Positions 1 through 12,545 of a stretch of DNA of 64,000 nt are shown here, piece by piece (positions within the stretch are counted from its first letter, which is position 1; the number at the start of each line of letters is the position of its first letter). This DNA comes from Artemia franciscana. Its lineage: Eukaryota; Arthropoda; Branchiopoda; Anostraca; Artemiidae. The notes under the pieces were generated by a model, which did no database searches, was not told the origin of the DNA, and was given only the letters and a program-made list of their open reading frames with translations. The position numbers and the translations under genes are program-made. The stretch spans positions 24,665,558 to 24,729,557 of the forward strand of contig NC_088873.1 of the NCBI RefSeq assembly GCF_032884065.1, written 5' to 3'.

Positions 1-235
1 TTCTATGACCTTTAGGGGTTGTTTCCCCCTATTTTTTAAAATGAGGCAAATTTTCTCAGGCTCGTAACTTTTAACGCGTAAGACTAAACTTGATTAAACT
101 TATATATATTCAAGAGCAGCATTAAAATGCGATTCTTTTGATGTAGCTATTGATATCACAACCCCATTTTTTAGAGTTTGGTTGCTATTGAGCCGGGTCG
201 CTCCTTACTACAGTTCGTTACCACGAACTGTTTGA
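1..235 (-). repeat. Family A repeat, 5' end fragment (inverted copy)
   Basis: This is the reverse complement of the first ~235 bp of the family A repeat seen in full at 2,332, 36,114 and 40,565. The terminal palindrome CAGTTCGTTACCACGAACTG lies at 211-230, and the element end (TC when read on the minus strand) is at 234-235. The copy runs off the left edge of the window, so its true length is unknown. No protein is encoded. Confidence 0.85.
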
Positions 236-2331
236 TAAAGCAAGTGGACCCGACAGCAGAATTAGCAGAATATAAATAGAGGTGTTGACGACAATGCAAA
301 ATTATCAGACCTCCCCTCCATCAAAGGGAGGATTTATCCCCTTTTTTCCTAAAAACACCCTTTTGCCCGACAAAAAACTGCAAACATGGATCTGCCAAGC
401 ACGCAAATATTTTTCATCGCTTTATTCAGACTACCGGATATCTATATTTTTGGCTGGGACCATTATGCTCGTGGCGTAAGAAAACTTTTCTTTTAACAAA
501 CATGGTTGCAGGTAGGGGCTCATCCTTACTGCGTTTCTTTGATTCTAAGCATGAGTAACCATAAAGAAATTTCAATGTTCCTTGCTTTCAAAATTCGTAG
601 AGACCTAAGTTGAAATTCCGGAGAGGTAATGCATCTTTTATATTTACTAAATTACCGTTCAAGCACCTTGTTTTATCTTTACCTGTATTTGTTACAATAT
701 TTTGTTTTATTGTTGGTTTAGAGTCTTCTTCTTTCTTTTTCTTGATTGATCTTGGAAGCAGGAGGCCTGTAACCTGAAAGGACATATAGAGATCCAATTT
801 CAATCCTTTGGCGAAGCAAAAAAGGCGGAGGGTAACAACTCTCATAGAAAACAAACTGAAACAAGCTTCACCAATCATCTTTTGGTTCCAATCTAATTTC
901 AAGGAAGAAAAAAGTGAGCTCCGTTTTTTGAATAAAAAACATTTCGAAAAAAATCAAAAATACTCAAGGAAAGCTAGTAGCCTATGATAAAATCTAAGCA
1001 AAATTAATATTCTTCAACTCATCTCCTCTTCGAACAAAAACAATTCGAAATTAATGATAGTTCTTAAACTTTCTCACCTTTGGCAAAATTAGATATGTTC
1101 ACCTTAATGCTACTCAAAAACCCACTCATTTAAACCTATCTTTGTCAATTCATAAGTTAAACTGGAATTCAAAGGCTAAAACATCCGCGAAAATACGTAT
1201 CGCCTACACAGCGCACAAGTTTTCATAGATCGATTCCCGGGAACAAGGGAATTGTATTATGAAATTATATCCCTTCATTAGATACTAACTTAGATGGGGC
1301 TCTGATCAGTTTTTGCTAACTCGAGATTGCTGAAACTGAGGGAGGGGCATAACATTATAGCAGTTATGAAGGGAAAGGGTTTATCAGCTTGAAGTGTTGA
1401 CTTGTAAGAGTCAAACATCAACGGAGCAAAACTTCATCAAATTGCGGAAAATAGTTGGATGAGTTTCAAACAAAGAGCACATAAATAAATAGGTGGTTAT
1501 ACAACTTAAACATTTGAAATATAACCTCATTCAGCTATAGCCCTTTAACTCAACCTAATATCAATTCAGCTCTATCGGACTCATACTCCGTTTCACTTAA
1601 TTCTGCTCAATTCTCCTGGATTTAATCCAACCATTGACGCCGATTCACATAAATATAGTAGGGGCAAAGATTCTGTTTTAATTTTTTAACTAAGAAATAA
1701 AAATTGAATACCACTGACTAACCAGAACTAAAACAGTGGGTAGTGGCAACTTTGTTGCTTGTAAAAATCATTAAATCGGTCTACCGAAATTGTAGAGATC
1801 TAAAGGGGGGATATTTATCAAAACCTAGGGGAGATTACCCCCCCTTCCCTCCAAATTGGTGATACTGAGTTCAAATTTCTAATGTCCATCCTCTGTCCAT
1901 TCAACCATTGGTGGCTCCAGCCTTATTTAACCCATTTTGAGGTAAAAGTTAATTTTTTTTTCTCTTTTTGTGGATTTCTTTGCTTATCCCTCCTCGATAT
2001 CATGCTGTGACATTTAGAGAAATGTATTTATGCTAAGTTTTTTATTAGTGATTGATACTAAGAAATAATAACATTTCTTCAACTCAACGTCATTCAATTC
2101 ATTGTATTGCCAGCCAATTTCCACATAACTTTGCTCATCATATAGCAGTGTTTCTGAAATTTTATTGACCGCTGTCATGTACAAGATTTAAGATTTTTTG
2201 CAACCCATAGTATCAAACAGCTTTTTAAAACAGACATTTATTTTTATTAAAATCAGCCATTTATTTGTTTAAACAAAAATTTCAAAATAATTATGTCAGG
2301 AAAATATAAGTAATAAAGCAATCAGCAATTA
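236..2331. other. Unassigned AT-rich intergenic or intronic DNA
   Basis: No recognisable gene or structured repeat was seen. A minus-strand ORF of 104 codons (588-902) has no recognised motif, repeats of residues or convincing splice signals, and is probably chance. C/G runs near 1,805-1,850 resemble the pyrimidine-rich tracts inside the family B units but are too short to assign. Confidence 0.5.
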
Positions 2332-2335
2332 TCAA

Positions 2336-2357
2336 ACAGTTCGTGGTAACGAACTGT
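2336..2357 (+). other. Terminal palindrome of family A copy 1
   Basis: The sequence CAGTTCGTGGTAACGAACTG, flanked by a pairing A and T, makes a hairpin with 9-bp arms and a 4-nt GGTA loop. It lies 4 bp inside the element end. The same palindrome is kept at 211-230, 36,118-36,139 and 40,569-40,590. At 37,963 it is damaged (TTCATGG). Conservation across copies argues for a role in mobility rather than chance. Confidence 0.8.
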
Positions 2358-3782
2358 AGTAAGGAGCGACCCAGCTCAATAGTAAACGAAACTCTAAATA
2401 ACGGAATTTTGATGCTAAGAGATACATCAAAAGAATTGAATTTTGATGCCGATTTTAAATATATAAGTTTCATCAAATTTAGTCTTTGTCATCAAAATTT
2501 ACGAGCCTGAGAAAATTTGCCTTATTTTGGAAAATAGGGGGAAACACCCCCTAAAAGCCATAGAATCTTAACGAAAATAACACAATCGCATTCGGCGTAT
2601 CAGAGAACCCATTAGAAAAATTCCAAGCTCCTATCCACAAAAATGTGGAATTTCGTATTTTTTGCCAGAAGACAAATCACGGGTGCGTGTTTTTTGTTTG
2701 TTTGTTTGTTTGTTGTTGTTTTTTCCCCAGGGGTCATCGTATCGACCAAGTGGTCCTAGAATGTCACAAGACGGTTCATCCTAACGGAAATGAAAAGTTC
2801 TAGTGCCCTTTTTAAGTGACCAAGAAAACTGGAGGGCACCTAGGCCCCCTCCCACGCTCATTTTTTTCCCAAAGTCAATGCATCAAAATTTTGAGATAGC
2901 CATTTTTTTCCACCTAGTCAAAAACCATAATAACTATGTCTTTGGGAATTACTTACTCCCCCACAATCCCTGGGGATTGTGCAAGTTACAAACTTTGACC
3001 AGTGTTTACATACAGCAATGGTTATTTGGAAGTGTACAGACGTTTTCAGGGGGATTTTTTTGGTATGGCGGTGGGGTTGAGGGGAGGGGGCTATGTGGGA
3101 GGATATTTTCTTGGAGGAAAATGTCATGGGGAAGAAAAATTCAATGAAAAGGGCGCAGGATTTTCTAGCATTACTATAAAAAAAAACAATGAAAAAATAA
3201 ACATTAAAACGTTTTTTCACTTGAAAGTAAGGAGTAGCATTGAAGCTTAAAACGAACGGAGATTATTACGCATATGAGAGGTTCTAAAAATGCTTTAGAA
3301 TAAAGAGTGAGGTATTTAGGAGGAGATAAATACCTCGCTCTTTATGCTAAAGTATTTTTAGTAATTTCAACTATTTATTCTGATTCAGGTGTCATTCTTA
3401 AAGAATTGGGACAAAACTTACGATTTAGTGTAAAGAGCGAGGTATTAACGAGGGTACAAACCCCCTCATATACATAATAAAAATATAAGAATATAAAAGT
3501 TTGTTACGTGAGTTAATTCTTAAGTTACGTATATTTTTTACTAATAAAAACGTTCGTTAAAAATTAAAAGTTCTAGTTGCCTTTTAAGTAACCGAAAAAT
3601 TGGAGGGCAACTAGGCCTCCTTCCACACCCCTTATTTCTCAAAATCGTCTAATCAAAACTAAGAGAAAGCCATTTAGCCAAAAAAAGAATTAATATGCAA
3701 ATTTCATTTTAATAATTTATGTGTGGAAAGCCAAAATCAAACATGCATTAATTCAAAAACGCTCAGAAATTAAATACAAATA

Positions 3783-4050
3783 CTAGTTTTCTTAACTGAA
3801 AGTAAGGAGCGACATTAAAACTTAAAACGAACAGAAATTACTCCGTATATGAAATGGGTTGTCCCCTTCCCAACCCCCCGCTCTTTACGCTAAATCCTTT
3901 AGTTGTTTTAAAAAGTAGAATTGTGGCAAAGAGTCAAACTTTAGCGTAAAGAGCGAAGGATTGTGGAGGGGACAACCCATTTCATATACGGAGTAATTTC
4001 TGTTCGTTTTAAGTTTTAATGTCGCTCCTTACTTTCAGTTAAAAAACTAG
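3783..4050. repeat. Foldback (MITE-like) module, ~100-bp arms
   Basis: The left arm (about 3,783-3,892) starts with a CTAG then AACTGAAAGTAAGGAGCGAC. The right arm (about 3,951-4,050) is its reverse complement and ends CTTTCAGTTAAAAAACTAG. The inner spacer is about 60 bp. The arms match nearly base for base, so the single strand could fold into one long hairpin. Related foldbacks occur at 39,489-39,806 and 41,966-42,233, and right-half or decayed copies at 26,390-26,640 and 37,540-37,690. It therefore exists both inside family A and alone. Confidence 0.8.
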
Positions 4051-4055
4051 TTTTT

Positions 4056-6486
4056 TTTTTATTTTGATTTAAAACTTGTGTAGCCTAAATTGAATAAGCT
4101 TCGTTTCTAAGCATTTTGCCCTTAGTACGAAGGAAAATATTGCTTGTAATTACGTAGCATTTTCAAATTAGGAGTCAATGATGTTAATCAGGTTCGATAC
4201 TTAATTTGTTTCTATACTTATTTCTTTAGTACACCAAGACTGAGAAACCAGGGTTGCCATCCCAGTGACATCACTATTTCAAATAATTTCTATTTATTGC
4301 CTAAAAATAAAAAAAACACTGCATCAGCACATAAATCACTAGGTCGCTGAAGCAAATCTCTAAATCAACCAAAAAAACCATCGGATGGTTTTTCCTAATT
4401 TTTCTGATTTTTTCCATCGGATGGTAACCCTGCTAAGAACGCATCTTCAAAGGTCTAACTGGTGGCAATAAGACGTTAATTCGAACCATTTTTAGTTTAC
4501 TTTACTGGTTCAGTTTCAAGCACCTTCTCAGTCAATGTTGCATTAAATTTCAATAAATTGTTAACTTCTTGTTCACCAGGATTTAACATTTCTTCCTTTT
4601 AACATTTACTGAATAAGAATCTTTAATCAAAATGTTATTTGAAGGAGGATCGAACAACTTTTTAAAAATATTCATTAGCTCAGAAAGATTTTCTTTAGTA
4701 GAAATTGATACCGTTTCTAGATATAAATCTACTCCATCACAATTTCGATGGATTTCAATAGATTCATATAATGTTTCAAAGGATGAGAATAAATTTTTGA
4801 AAGTAGTTTTTTCCACAGAAGCATTTTTTTTTAATCATCGCAAAAAAAAAATATCCGACACAATAGAATTGTAAAACTAAAACCTTGCAAACCTAAATTA
4901 AATTCTTTGAATGCAGCAGATATATCGCACATATGAGCTATTTTTATTAACCAAGCCAAATCCTGGAAGATATCCTTCAAATAGAAAAATATCATCTTTA
5001 TTAATTTATAGTATTATATAATTATAAGTTTTATTCTTTAGCTCAAACCAACTTTTTCAAACGCAGAAAATGGGCCAAAAATAGTCTTATCACTGATCGA
5101 CTTGAAAGTTAGATCACAATGCAGAAAAAACGGAATAAGCTAATTATGGTTTTATCGATTCGTGACACCACCCTTTTTGTACGCCTTGTTTTGTCAAAGA
5201 ATATATTTTTTTTTATTTTCTTTTTGTGAATTGGGGCCCTTTGGCCAAGGGCCCGAATATTTAAGTTTCAAGCTGATCGAAATAATACTTTTGGACCTTT
5301 CTGGGCCCCAGTTTTGGGGCCCATTTTCTTGTTTTGGAGGAGCTATTTTCTAGCGTCCCCTTTCTACTTGTCCCAGGAACTTAAGGGTGTAAATTCTAAA
5401 CCAATGAGAAGGAAAGAGCGTGTTAGACCATTGTCAGACCCTTTAATACCCAACCCATTTAAAATAATTTCAGGATTCCTCGGTCTAGGAGTTCGTCTGA
5501 AATTCAACTTCAGGCGAACTTATTACTAAGAACGAAGGACGTCTAGGACCTTGTCAGGGTTAAATTCTAGTTTAGTGACTTTTGGCTATCTCGGAAAGGG
5601 GTTAGGTTGGGAAAATGAAACTTTCGGGGATGGGTCTAAAGATTAAAGTTTATCTCAGGAAGGTATTTTAAAGTACCCACCCCCACTCGTTCTCCCTCTA
5701 GCGGGCCTTGAAATTCGCCTACATGACAGGTTAACGTATATCCGTTGATTTTTGAATTAAAAAAGGGAATAGTTTATGGAAAAGTCAAAGTCATGGCCAA
5801 TTGTAGAAAAAGCCAAGACAGATTGTCCAATTAAGTTGGCATCAAGTCAAGGTTAATTTTACCCCTTGATTCCTGTTGTTACTGTCTGCCATTTATGCTA
5901 CACTATGCTACCTATTGAAATTTACTACTACTGCTACTGCTGCTACTAACAACTCACCGGAGCACCAGGCCACCTGAGACCAGCACAGCTACCCACGCTC
6001 CTCCTCCATCCAAATCTATTCAACCCCCCTCCACTCTGTACACCCTCCCAGGAGGTTACCATTTCCATACAAAAAACCAATTATCTTGAAATAACAAAAC
6101 AGGTTGTAATTAATTTGAAATGCATTAGGATAAGAAGATGAGGAAACATGATCGAGAGCCTTACAATTGAAAATACGAAACAGACAGAGTTATGCCTGAA
6201 GACGATCATTAAAATGCGTGTTTATCCAAGTACTTAAATGTATGATTTTCTTTTTATTTGATTTCCCTCTTTTCTAAAGTTGAAAAAAGAGCTCTAAACG
6301 TGCTTCACCATACCAGGACCATATTCAGCAAGAAATAACTAATTTGAAGTTTACCCAACCCCTCCCAAAGTTTCATTTGAACACTGGATGTATGGTTTGC
6401 TTTTAAGCTCATCGTCCTAAGACAGTGGTATTTCACACTAAAAACACATCACTCTGTGCTTTTATGCTTATCTAAATTCAAATTGA
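4056..6486. other. Unassigned intergenic DNA
   Basis: No supported gene was found. The interval holds a self-complementary GGGCCC...GGGCCC hairpin at about 5,233-5,254 followed by CGAATATT. This is loosely like the hairpin of the short retroposon at 44.3 kb. A short CTACTACTGC trinucleotide run lies near 5,924-5,948. Opposite-strand ORFs at 4,583-4,874 overlap each other in low-complexity AT-rich DNA and are not supported. Confidence 0.45.
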
Positions 6487-6655
6487 CTAACTTCTCTTTG
6501 GTGAAATTGCTTGTAAATACGCTGTAATTATGTCACAGTTCTTCTCCATCCTGTTGCGTAGCTTATCACGTCGTTTAAGCTGCCTGATTAGCTGGAGTAC
6601 CACGTGATTGATTGATGAGCTGAGTTGGTTCACAACAATATGAAGTTCACTTATG
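6487..6655 (-). CDS. Candidate terminal coding exon of an unidentified host gene
   Basis: On the minus strand a consensus splice acceptor (ATTTCTTTCAG) is followed directly by an open frame of about 56 codons that ends in TAG at 6,487-6,489. The predicted peptide starts ISELHIVVNQ, continues through a basic helical stretch (LKRRDKLRNRMEK) and ends with SPKRS. It looks like an amphipathic or coiled-coil C-terminus. Its residue use is unlike the AT-run ORFs around it. No family was recognised. Upstream exons should lie at higher coordinates, and none was identified. A chance acceptor plus ORF remains possible. Confidence 0.35.
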
Positions 6656-7709
6656 TCTGAAAGAAATGATGACTCGTTACCGTATAAAATCATATTGATC
6701 TATTTGTCTGTCGATTCTTCTTTGCCAAAAAATATTTATTTGCTGCATCTAAACAAAAAGTCAAAATTGGTAGCTATTGACACTTTGTTTTTAAGTGAGC
6801 TAGGGAGCCTTTTAGTTACGCAAAAATAACATTTTGCAGCTTATGTGCAGTTTTATTTTCAAATCTTTACAGTTTGACACATAGGTCAGGCCAAATTTAA
6901 TTTAGGTACTACAACCTGAAAAAACACATAAAAGTACAAATTAAGTAAAAAAAAAAAAAGAAGAGAATTATGGGTTTAATTTTGTGATTTTTTGGGAGGA
7001 GCCCCACACCGAGGGCAAGCCCGCCCTCCTATTTGGTAGATGTTCTTACAATGTCGTATATTGCGAAAAAAAAAATTTATACAGTGGATTATATCTGGAG
7101 TGAGTAACCGACGAAAAGGAAAAAATACTATTATAAAAAAATTCAATCAAAAATTTGGTAACCAGGAGTAGTTTCATTTAACTTTCTGCTCATAGATATT
7201 CCTTCCGACTGGGTGTTAGGATATTCGTTCACAATTCAGTGTTCAAAGTATACATACAAATTGTTTCCAATTTATGTAGATATGACTTTGATATCAATTG
7301 CCAAGCATTTGGGCAGAGCTTAACTCATTTAAAAAGCCCTTTTTATTTGTTAATATTTCTCAGTTACTTTGAAGTAGAATATATTCTAGGATCTTAGCCC
7401 TGATCCCAAGCGAAATATTAGGGTTTTCTTATTGGAACTCAGCTTCTCGATAAATATCTTTCAAACAAAAGAGAAAAAAAAATACAGGAGGATCCCATAG
7501 AATAAAATTGAAGACGGTAAGTCAGTACCGTTTACATTATTAAAGAAGAGAAAAACATAATTCAAAATACTCAGAGCTCAGTGAAATGTCTTTTCGTCGG
7601 AAAAGGTGACGCATTTTCTGAACAATTTTCTTAGAAAAATCTGAAAGAAAAAAAGATGTTTGGTCTTTGCTCAAAAATTCTATCAGGAACCAGGGAGATT
7701 ATAGTTGTT
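6656..7709. other. Unassigned intergenic or intronic DNA
   Basis: AT-rich, with A runs near 6,948 and 7,066. No gene, recognised repeat or structured element was seen. If the exon at 6,487-6,655 is real, this would be its upstream intron. Confidence 0.4.
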
Positions 7710-8440
7710 TTTTTTTATAAACGGCTTGAAATTTAAAACCGCATGTCCCCTGGCCAAAGGAGCCCTACTACAATAAAAGTTTTGGGATACAGTCTCTTAA
7801 AAACAGGTCATGTAAATCACCTAGTTATTTTCATTTTCTACACGTTTTGAGACTGTTATTATCATTTGCTTGGGACAAGGGAACCAAACGTTTACACAAA
7901 ACAAAAGTCAGTTCCCTGAAAAAGGGCCAGGAAGTTTCTCTCCAAACGGCTTGAATCCTATATCCATAAGTTCATGGACACAGGGGACCTATATACAAAA
8001 AAAATTACCTTAGGGTATGTTTATTCCACCTAAAAAAAGCTAAGACACCAAAGAAATGACGTCAGAAAAAAGAGCTTAAAATGTATTTTTCTGACTGGCT
8101 TGAACCTAGTATCCTCCAGTCCTTTGGTCTAGGCACCCATAATGCACGAGGAAAAAGTGAGCGAAAAATTTTTTTCTGAGAGGCTTGGAACTTAAACCCG
8201 TAAGTCCCTAGACCAAACAGACCCTTAATTGCAAAAAATAGCTTGTGGGTACAGGGTCAGTAACAGGATTTGTTTATCTAAGTTTTTTTTTTTTTTTTTT
8301 TTTTTTGATTGGCTGGAAGTTTTTCGGTCAAGGAGATTCAAATAACCAAAGAGATCCAACACAGTTTTTATTCGCCCTAAACTGGGGCCCAAATGAAGTG
8401 CTAAAAGTTTTTTTCTCTAAATGGCGTAAATCCTAGGTGC
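7710..8440 (+). repeat. Diverged tandem repeat with a GGCTTGAA core
   Basis: About five related units begin near 7,725, 7,946, 8,095, 8,180 and 8,310. Each carries a version of GGCTTGAA, then ATCC or ACCC, TAAGTCC, and a phrase about a GGACCA or GGTCTA block. Spacing is uneven (85-220 bp), so the array is old. A T run of about 23 bp (8,284-8,306) interrupts it. No coding potential is apparent. Confidence 0.5.
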
Positions 8441-8812
8441 ATTTCTTTTCATGTTCATGAACTTCCAACTTGTTGCCTATTGTCATTTGCAGATGACACT
8501 ACGGTGACGGCTTCTAGTCATTTCTTGGATAATCGTTTGCAAAACTGAATAGTGTTTAGATAAATCTCAATGTTTTTGCTAGTTTGAGAGTTAGTTACTT
8601 AGGCTTTTACACTGATTTTAATCTTTCATGGAAGCGGCAGAGCATTGTAGCTGCAACAAAATTGTTCATGCCCTTGGTAGGAAACGATCTGAATTGTTGA
8701 TTTCCGATAATTCTATTGCTTCGACATCAAGATTCGATTCACCTATGTGTTATATATGGTTGAATCATAAAAGCAAGTATCTTCTAAAACAAATTTTAGA
8801 GTTCATATAAGA

Positions 8813-9180
8813 GGCAGCGTAGTAGCGCTGCCAAAGTAAAGAGCAATATTGCTTCCATGTTTTTTTTTCTTTTTTTGGCCAGGCCACTTCGTATGGAATG
8901 AGTGGTCATTAAAAATTTGGAGGGCTCATCTGTTTGGGAAATTAGAGTTTTAGTGCCCTTTTGAAAAATCGAAAAGATCGGAGGGCAAACAGCACCCCTC
9001 CCATACCCTTTTTTCACCTTCTCCCTTTAAAACCCAAGGAAACAAAATCAAATTTTGAGGTTACCATTTTGTTCACAGTGATTGAAAGGTCTATAAATAC
9101 GTTTCTGGGGACGCCATGACCCCCAAAGTCCCTGAGGAAGGGCTGTAAATTATGCAAATTGCTCAGGGTTTGAATATAGT
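8813..9180 (+). repeat. Family B head plus one repeat unit
   Basis: The palindrome GGCAGCGTAGTAGCGCTGCC (8,813-8,832, 7-bp arms) is followed by CAAAGTAAAGAGC and then one unit of the family B series. The unit contains GGTCATTAAAAATTTGGAGGGCTC, TAGTGCCCTTTT, GGAGGGCAAAC and TTGAGGTTACCATTTTGTT. It is the best-preserved head palindrome in the window. The longer arrays at 32.26 and 42.48 kb start the same way. Confidence 0.7.
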
Positions 9181-10388
9181 TTTTTTTTACGGTAAATAGG
9201 GGCTTGTTTGGCTTAGGGTGTCCGATTAGCTTGAAACTTTCAGAGATCGTTCTATGAGATGAGAAAATCAGACGATTTGTTAAGAGTGAGAAATGGGGAA
9301 GGGGTAACTTAGAAAATAGCGAACAAATTATTTGTTCTTAATTAGTTATATTTCGAAAGAAATCTTACAAATCGTTGGGTATGCCAAAAACTTAGGTTTT
9401 TCCTAAAGCATACTTGGAAACAACATGTGTACCCGAGTAAATAATACACGCTATGTGCACCTGATTGTTCAAATTATTTGCAATACTTTCGGGAACAGCC
9501 TAAGAGACCGAATGGAAGCTCTAAAAAAAGTTTTGGAGATGGGAGAAGGGTGGGAGTCGAATGGACGTGATATTTCGACCTGGTAGGGGGCACAGGTAAA
9601 TTGAAAGACACTAAACGTAAACGGTTCATCGAAATATCATGTCAAATTTTGGAAGAAAAATGAGGTTCTATTGATCATTGGTGCTAAGACTTTTTGTTAA
9701 TGCTGATCTGCTTTACAAGCCAAGAAGATAATTCTATCATAATATTCTAAACGGTCCATAGTAACAAAAAATTAAAGAGACATTTAAAAAAGCTGGCAAG
9801 CGAAAAAATTGCTATTTCTAGCTGATTCAGGAATACTGACTCTTATCTAAATTAGTATTAATAGTTAAATGTTAATTTGAAAACGAATTTAAGGGAATTT
9901 CGAAAAATAGTTTGAAACTCCAAAAAAGGCTTAACAAAAAACAACATTCGAATCACCATGGCTGCAACTATAGTTCACTGGCTTGAACAACAAAACGATT
10001 CATTTTGAGCACAGGTAGCAGAGATGTATCCCACTTTTTTATCTATTTGGGCACGTGAGCATGGCGTGATTCTCGCTGATTAATCAGCAACCAGTTAATT
10101 GCTGGCTACAATTGTTAGGTTTCCATAGCTCGACAGTTTATTTGGATGTTATTTATGTGCGAGGAATAATTAGTGTTTTTTTTGCCTTAAGTTGACTTAA
10201 AGTCTGTGTTTATTAAGTATTAGTTATCTTTCTAATTAAATTAAAGAGTGGCTTGGTTAAACTTTTATTTTTTTTAATATGTTGTTTTCTATACACTGCA
10301 CGTATCTTCAGGAATAATTGTCAAACCACACGGCATAATAGCCTCTGAATCTGGGGGTTGAACATATATATATTGATAATTCTGAATC
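9181..10388. other. Unassigned intergenic DNA
   Basis: No gene was seen. A short interspersed phrase around AGCTGATTCAGGAATA (9,820-9,836) recurs at 22,773-22,789 in the same orientation and near 24,935 inverted. This marks another dispersed repeat whose limits were not resolved. Confidence 0.4.
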
Positions 10389-10553
10389 GACAGTAGTGAG
10401 GCCTTTCAGGATTCTCGCAACAGAGATAGGGGGTATACTTTTGGTGATACTATCCCCTCAAGACGTTATTACGCGCACCTGGATCTTATGCAATGCTATA
10501 GTGCACCTGTAATGATATAGTGCACCTGTATGCTACCTAATAGGGGTTGTTTA
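10389..10553 (+). repeat. Left member of a ~165-bp inverted repeat pair
   Basis: This stretch starts AGTAGTGAGGCC and includes the twice-repeated phrase ATAGTGCACCTGTA. It matches the reverse complement of 22,317-22,480 with scattered mismatches. The pair faces inward and encloses Polinton relic 1. The inner edge (TAATAGGGGTTGTTTA) also belongs to a phrase repeated at 10,600, 27.5 and 28.4 kb, so terminal-repeat status is uncertain. Confidence 0.55.
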
Positions 10554-11785
10554 CTTTTGATTATTGCATAACAGCGTCTGTGTACTTCAAGATTTAGGTG
10601 CTTGTTACGTAATAGGGTTTGTTTAATTCAGAATTTCCTTGGATGCTGTGTAATAGGACTTGTTAGAGGCCAGGAAAAACCTTCATGGTCCCTCAGGTAA
10701 GGACATGGTCCAAATTGATCATGAATTGATCTGCTTCACACAGATATAGCCTTTTGCTGTCTGCAAACAAAGGATTTTTCGCCATTTCTTGGAGCAGAAC
10801 CGCTATACAGTCTAGACGTCTATTGATTTATTAGAAACAAAGGCATGTAATTCTACTAGCAGGACAAACAAAGGATGTCCTGCTATTTCTAGGAACAGAA
10901 GCATCACGTGATCCTCTAATGATTTTCTAGGAATAAGGGCATTGTTATTCTTCTATCAAGAATGGATAATTTTCTATTTTTCCCGGGGGTTGTAAAATTG
11001 GGCACTAGAATGGAAATTTTCATCAGTTTTGTATTAGATCTGGAACGTGACACATCAAGATTTTCTAAAATAGATAATTGTAGAAATTTGAAAAAAGAAT
11101 TTAATTTCTGCCGATATGTTGGTGAGTCTTTATGTATATAAACCCTCCTCCATCAAAACATGGGGGATGTTATACCCAAATAAGACCTACTATAACTCTC
11201 TATATCAGATTAACAGTTAAAACCCAAACCCCTGCTATTACATTATTCTCTCAGTAATAAATTAATCTGAATTTTATCGCAAAATTCTTACCCCCTATTA
11301 AATCACTTTTTCCGCTATTCCATCAGCGGGGTAAAATTTTATAAGCAGCTGCATGGGTTAAAGCCCTAATTACACAACCAGTCAGCTAAAAGGCTTAGTT
11401 TCGAGCAAAACACCCAGTGTTACGCTAATGGATAAGGGTGCATTCTTGGCAGCCGGTAAATTTGGATGCTCTGATATTACGAGCGTTACGTAATTCAGAA
11501 ATATTTTTTTCTGTTTGAATTGATTGACTTTTTATACATTAAATCTTTGATTTGCAAGAAGGGGTGGCCTATTTTTATATTTAAAATACGCCTATTTCCA
11601 TTTCAAGCGGTCAACATCTAATCGGTAAGAGGAGGTAAACATAACTTTTTAAACACTACTTAATTGACCAAAAGGATCGCTTTTAACAACTACAAAACTA
11701 GATGTTTCTTAGTGAAATCCTTACGTAAAATACTCCAAAAAAGGAAACTATTTTTCGTTAAATTGAGAGATGATGGTATTGATTA
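10554..11785. other. Degenerate TACGTAATAGGG-type repeats, then unassigned DNA
   Basis: From 10,554 to about 10,700 the phrase TTACGTAATAGGGTTTGTTTA recurs in weakened form, ending with GTTAGAGGCCAGG. The same ending is seen near 28,490-28,520 and 27,650. The rest holds no recognisable gene. Confidence 0.45.
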
Positions 11786-12545
11786 AATTTTAAGTGATGA
11801 TTCCTTGTGGAAAATTGGACAAGGAACATTTTTATTTTAATAATGAATTATTATGAAAGACCCCTCGGTGCAATGCAAGTATTTTGAAGTGATATGTTTT
11901 GGTTACACGTGGCTTATTAAAATTGAATTTAAAAAGGGGTGCTATATAGCTTGAATTTAAAAAGAGGTGCGAAAAATTGATTTTCTTTATTATATTATAG
12001 CAAGAATAAAAACACAAAGAAAGTACTTACGGTCTAATATATTGTTAACGAGGATTTCATGTGGAAAATTGGACAAGGAAAATTTTTATTGTAATAAAGA
12101 AATATTATGTGAGACCCCTCCTCCCTACAGAGGGGCTATGCAATCATTTTAAAGTCATGTAATGGGTTACATGCAGCTTATTAAAATCAAAACTTAAAAA
12201 TAGATGTGTAGAACAGATTTCCTTTAGTAGGTTATAGCATGAATAAAAAGGTAAAGGTAATATTTACTGTCTAAGGTATTTTTAGCGAGGATTCCATGTG
12301 AAAAATTGGACTAGAAATATTGTGATTGCAGTAATGAATTATTATGTAAGGCCCCCCTCTCTACATTAGGGCTATATAATCATTTTTAAGTCATATTTTT
12401 GGCTACATGCAGTTGATAAAAATCGAATTTAAAAAGAGGTGTTATGTAGTTCGAATTTAAAAAGGGGCGTGAAGAATTGATTTTCTTTACTATATTATAG
12501 CAAGAATAAAAATGCAAATAAAATATTTACGGCGTGTGGTATTTT
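11786..12545 (+). repeat. Tandem array of three ~245-bp units
   Basis: Three units begin near 11,795, 12,045 and 12,288. Each starts GATTCC(T)(T)GTGGAAAATTGGAC and contains ATGAATTATTATG, CCCCTC, AATTTAAAAAGGGGTG and ATTATAGCAAGAATAAAAA. Short ORFs across it follow the repeat and are not genes. Confidence 0.75.

Larger units (their letters stand above)
2332..4055 (+). mobile_element. Family A repeat, near-complete copy 1
   Basis: A non-coding interspersed element of about 1.7 kb. It begins TCAAACAG directly followed by a palindrome with 9-bp arms (2,336-2,344 / 2,349-2,357). It then holds one family-B-like block (about 2,740-3,030, with the phrases GGAGGGCAC and GAGATAGCCAT) and a G-rich block. 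It ends in a foldback module next to an A/T run. Copies at 36,114-37,694 and 40,565-42,233 follow the same order of blocks. ORFs inside it are not conserved between copies, so it is non-autonomous. The start is preceded by A in most copies, which would suit a Helitron-like TC terminus, but the 3' end (AACTAG or AACTTG before a T run) varies and the class is not proven. Confidence 0.75.

Noticed and set aside
588-902. Minus-strand ORF of 104 codons
   Set aside because: No recognised motif, no flanking splice or promoter signals, low-complexity Lys/Glu run. Treated as chance.
2803-3250. Overlapping ORFs on both strands
   Set aside because: They lie in family A repeat. Frames are not kept in the copies at 36.1 and 40.6 kb.
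4583-4874. Opposite-strand ORFs of 77 and 80 codons
   Set aside because: Mirror frames over the same AT-rich DNA with no recognisable protein features.
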